In this document: positions 61,489-64,000 of the stretch, piece by piece
How positions within the stretch are numbered: the stretch's first letter is position 1
Layout of the letters: every line of letters starts with the position of its first letter
Source: Ruegeria atlantica
Lineage (GTDB): Bacteria > Pseudomonadota > Alphaproteobacteria > Rhodobacterales > Rhodobacteraceae
Length of the DNA stretch: 64,000 nt
Assembly (NCBI RefSeq): GCF_013032505.1
Contig: NZ_WQCG01000005.1
Coordinates: forward strand, 62,001-126,000
Direction of reading: 5' to 3'
The notes under the pieces: generated by a model
Databases searched by the model: none
Told to the model about the DNA's origin: nothing
What the model saw: only the letters and a program-made list of their open reading frames with translations
Made by a program: the position numbers and the translations under genes

Positions 61489-62027
61489 TGGGCTACCTCA
61501 TGTGGGTTGGGACCGTATTGATTGGTGCCTGGCTGGCTGGGGCGGGTCAGCCACCACAGAACCAGGAGGGGTGACACAAACAGAACAAGCAGTGTCGGGA
61601 TAACGACCAGCAAAGTGGCGCGGGTGAACAGGATGTCCAGATTGCCGCCATGCTGGAAACTGGAGGCAAGGCCGATACCAAAGATCAGAACCGCAAAGGC
61701 CCCGAGGATCAGCAGGATCGGCAACAGAGCATATAGCCCGCTGCGCCCGGTATCATGCATCCGCCGCCAAGCGACGGCCAGATGCGGGAAAAAGACGATC
61801 AGGCCGACGATGCTTTGTACTGGCGCAGAGGACGTCGCAGTTACGGCTTTGACCTCGTCAGTCTGACTTACCGAGACCTGAGTGAAGAACTGCCAGTCGA
61901 TGATCCCGGCGATGATGTTCCAGATTACGATGAACAGAAAAAAGAACCAGTATTCGGGCCGCGAGGCACGGCCCGAAAAAGTGAAGAAATTGGAGAAACA
62001 CGTTCTGACAGCCTCACCAAAGGTCAT
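61485..62027 (-). CDS. DUF805 domain membrane protein
   Basis: The 180-residue protein has four helices and the DUF805 opening FSNFFTFSGRASRPEYWFFFLF with WRRMHDTGRSG in the middle. Family members are inner-membrane proteins of unknown role. The stop codon overlaps the sucA start, so translation of this gene leads into sucA. Its place between sucD and sucA is a pattern I recall in related bacteria. Confidence 0.93.
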   Translation of the reverse strand: MTFGEAVRTCFSNFFTFSGRASRPEYWFFFLFIVIWNIIAGIIDWQFFTQVSVSQTDEVKAVTATSSAPVQSIVGLIVFFPHLAVAWRRMHDTGRSGLYALLPILLILGAFAVLIFGIGLASSFQHGGNLDILFTRATLLVVIPTLLVLFVSPLLVLWWLTRPSQPGTNQYGPNPHEVAQ

Positions 62028-62068
62028 GTGTTCCGTTCCTCCCAGATTAGACGGCCGAAGCCGCCATA

Positions 62069-62950
62069 TCAGCCAATTGCTTCCAGCACTGCCTCACCCA
62101 GCTGCGCCGGGCTTTCGGCCACGACGATACCGGCAGAGCGCATGGCTTCGATCTTGTCCTCGGCACCGCCTTTGCCGCCGGCGACAATTGCGCCCGCGTG
62201 GCCCATGCGGCGGCCCGGAGGGGCTGTGCGGCCTGCGATGAAACCCGCGGTCGGCTTCTTGCGGCCCTTCTTGGCCTCATCCGCCAGGAACTGCGCGGCT
62301 TCTTCTTCGGCCGAGCCACCGATCTCACCGATCATGATGATCGACTCGGTCTCGTCATCGGCCAGGAACCATTCCAGCACGTCGATATGCTCGGTACCTT
62401 TTATCGGGTCGCCGCCGATGCCCACACAGGTGGACTGGCCCAGACCCACATCGGTGGTCTGTTTGACGGCCTCATAGGTCAGGGTGCCCGAACGGGACAC
62501 AACGCCGACCGAGCCGCGCTTGTGGATGTGGCCGGGCATGATGCCGATCTTGCAGGCGTCGGGTGTGATGACACCGGGGCAGTTCGGGCCGATCAGGCGA
62601 GATTTCGAACCTTCCAGCGCGCGCTTCACCTTCATCATGTCGAGAACCGGGATGCCTTCGGTGATGCAAACGATCACTTCCATCTCGGCATCAATCGCTT
62701 CTAGGATCGAGTCGGCTGCAAACGGCGGCGGAACATAGATCACCGAGGCATTGGCTTCGGTCACATGCTTGGCTTCGTGGACCGAGTTGAACACGGGCAG
62801 GTCCAGATGGGTCATCCCACCTTTGCCAGGGGTCACGCCGCCGACCATCTTGGTGCCATATGCGATGGCCTGTTCAGAGTGGAATGTGCCCTGCGAGCCG
62901 GTAAAGCCCTGACAGATCACTTTGGTGTTTTCGTCGATGAGGACTGCCAT
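62069..62950 (-). CDS. sucD: Succinyl-CoA ligase alpha subunit
   Basis: SucD carries the phosphohistidine of succinyl-CoA synthetase, making ATP or GTP from succinyl-CoA. The 293-residue protein has [18 protein letters not shown] for Co[11 protein letters not shown], and the catalytic His in [13 protein letters not shown]. It works with the beta subunit encoded at the window's right edge; a methyltransferase gene lies between the two. Confidence 0.97.
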   Translation of the reverse strand: MAVLIDENTKVICQGFTGSQGTFHSEQAIAYGTKMVGGVTPGKGGMTHLDLPVFNSVHEAKHVTEANASVIYVPPPFAADSILEAIDAEMEVIVCITEGIPVLDMMKVKRALEGSKSRLIGPNCPGVITPDACKIGIMPGHIHKRGSVGVVSRSGTLTYEAVKQTTDVGLGQSTCVGIGGDPIKGTEHIDVLEWFLADDETESIIMIGEIGGSAEEEAAQFLADEAKKGRKKPTAGFIAGRTAPPGRRMGHAGAIVAGGKGGAEDKIEAMRSAGIVVAESPAQLGEAVLEAIG

Positions 62951-63028
62951 TTTAGGCCTCCGTAGTGATTGTTGTTAGCGCGCCGTTTTCTGACTTCTGC
63001 GGCACAGCGAGTTGTTTTTGCGTCTTGA

Positions 63029-63691
63029 TCAATCTTCACGCCGTTCCAAAGCGTCGATCACCTGATCTCTGGACCAAATTCCAAGAGAGCGTTGTTTCCG
63101 ACCCTCAGGCGTTTCCAGAAAATCCGGGTTGAGGTTGATTTCACCCGTTTCACTTACCGTTTCGATAGGATCCGGGAAGTTGAACGGAGCGGCGCACGGG
63201 TTGAACTTTTTGAAGTCTCCATTTCTCTGAAGCCGTGGATTGCGCGGAACATAGTCCATCGTGGTCATGAGATATGGAATCTCACTTTCAACAAAGTTCT
63301 CGAAGAATGCCCATCTCAACCACCATTTTAGATGAAAGAGACAGTCCCGACACATCATGAGATCCGCTTTAGGCAAGGCGTCCGAAGTTATGTCCAGATG
63401 GATAAACTCGCGACCGGGTGCTGCATGCTGATCTTTGACCTCAGTCAAAACTTCCGTCGAGATATCGCCCCCGATATATTGGATACCATTCAGGTCCACA
63501 TCTTGCATCCAAGTCCAATCCCCGCACGGTGCGTCAAGAAAGGTGCCGATCTTGTAGTCGACAAAGATACGGGGAAGCGCAGTGCGCAGGGCCGCAGTAG
63601 CAGCAAGAGTGGATCCGGGTCCTGAACGCGGTCCATTCCGCCGGCCGGCCCAACTCTTGCTTTCGAATACTGATCTGACACTGTCTCGCAT
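63029..63691 (-). CDS. Class I SAM-dependent methyltransferase-like protein
   Basis: The 220-residue protein has a Rossmann core with the SAM motif GTFLDAPCGDWTWMQDV, QYIGGDIS and the acidic second strand EFIHLDITSDALPKADLMMCRDCLFHL. The substrate is unknown. It sits between sucC and sucD, which are adjacent in most bacteria, with 78 bp on one side and 45 bp on the other. By eye its codon use and composition look less GC-rich than the suc genes, so recent insertion is possible. Confidence 0.82.
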   Translation of the reverse strand: MRDSVRSVFESKSWAGRRNGPRSGPGSTLAATAALRTALPRIFVDYKIGTFLDAPCGDWTWMQDVDLNGIQYIGGDISTEVLTEVKDQHAAPGREFIHLDITSDALPKADLMMCRDCLFHLKWWLRWAFFENFVESEIPYLMTTMDYVPRNPRLQRNGDFKKFNPCAAPFNFPDPIETVSETGEINLNPDFLETPEGRKQRSLGIWSRDQVIDALERRED

Positions 63692-63736
63692 TGCGGCTTC
63701 CCAATGTGTAGCAAAATCTCAAGCTAATCAGTCAGA

Positions 63737-64000
63737 TTAACCCTTAACCGCTTTCACGATCTTCTCGGCACCGTCTTTCAGGTTGTCCGCCGCGATCACG
63801 TCCAGGCCAGAGGTGTTGATGATCTCTTTGCCTTTCTCGACATTTGTGCCTTCCAGACGTACGACCAGCGGAACCTTGAGGCCGACCTCTTTCACGGCAG
63901 CGACAACGCCTTCAGCGATGACGTCACAGCGCATGATGCCGCCGAAGATGTTGACCAGAATGCCTTTGACCTGTGGGTCCGAGGTGATGATCTTGAACGC
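63737..64000 (-). CDS. sucC: Succinyl-CoA ligase beta subunit, C-terminal part (partial)
   Basis: The gene enters from the right edge; 87 codons before the stop are visible. The segment reading [18 protein letters not shown], then [18 protein letters not shown], is the CoA-ligase domain of SucC. It forms the heterodimer with SucD and starts the visible part of the suc gene run. Confidence 0.96.
   Translation of the reverse strand, partial: AFKIITSDPQVKGILVNIFGGIMRCDVIAEGVVAAVKEVGLKVPLVVRLEGTNVEKGKEIINTSGLDVIAADNLKDGAEKIVKAVKG

Noticed and set aside
1..64000. tRNA, rRNA, CRISPR, insertion sequences or prophage
   Set aside because: Gaps are short and none shows a tRNA-like end, spaced direct repeats, transposase or phage genes; no search tool was available to exclude unusual small RNAs.

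Overview
The window reads as core chromosome of a GC-rich alphaproteobacterium of the Roseobacter group (Rhodobacterales). The evidence is the gene content recognised from protein sequence: an aa3 cytochrome oxidase subunit IV mini-protein, the phbA/phbB pair, a TIGR02302 protein, an argH-lysA block with tiny lipoproteins, a suc operon carrying a DUF805 gene, and a pyrB/pyrC-like operon ending in plsY. The genus assignment is inference. I saw no rRNA, tRNA, CRISPR array, insertion sequence, prophage or plasmid marker. Genes are densely packed, often with ATGA or TGATG overlaps, and only one gap exceeds 300 bp.

Layout. 1-3.2 kb (minus): pyrB, two small membrane-protein genes, a dihydroorotase homologue that has lost most metal-site residues, and the start of plsY. 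3.2-6.4 kb: a secreted six-module cysteine-rich protein, then a coupled uracil-DNA glycosylase, phosphoesterase, LysE exporter and moaB operon. 6.5-11.4 kb: an RND efflux adaptor and pump. 11.4-17.6 kb: NUDIX, DsbD-like, YqgE and Sua5 genes, then an acyl-CoA dehydrogenase, MBL hydrolase and DUF6173 operon. 17.7-20.9 kb: a membrane-anchored glycerophosphodiesterase, a secreted phospholipase-A2-like protein, cytochrome oxidase subunit IV and a lipoprotein. 20.9-26.4 kb: azlCD, fdhD, an AEC transporter and mobA-mobB-moeA. 26.4-37.7 kb: greA, a soxR/VOC divergent pair, ETF-QO, TPR-ispE, polyprenyl synthase, small housekeeping genes and a LysR regulator facing a 36-residue ORF. 37.8-43 kb: phbB, phbA, an EAL protein and a cluster with a fatty-acid hydroxylase and a receiver-like protein. 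43.4-54.8 kb: tlpA/argH/lysA, TIGR02302, ftsEX-plsC, and a TetR/quinone-reductase pair with three operators. 54.8-64 kb (minus): sucC, methyltransferase, sucD, DUF805, sucA, sucB, ABM-like, MAPEG and lpd.

How the genes fit together. The most connected themes are central carbon and electron flow (suc operon, lpd, ETF-QO, phbAB, acyl-CoA dehydrogenase), molybdenum cofactor and formate dehydrogenase maturation (moaB, fdhD, mobA, mobB, moeA), and envelope lipid handling (plsY, plsC, GDPD, PLA2-like, ftsEX).

The observations I rate highest are: the apparently non-catalytic dihydroorotase with two membrane genes in its operon; an exact 16-base element shared by the ETF-QO and phbB leaders; the six-module cysteine-rich secreted protein; a SoxR promoter for a VOC protein; the GDPD/PLA2 pair with a hairpin over its Shine-Dalgarno; and the triple TetR operator. 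All function calls rest on motif recognition by eye; no database search was run.
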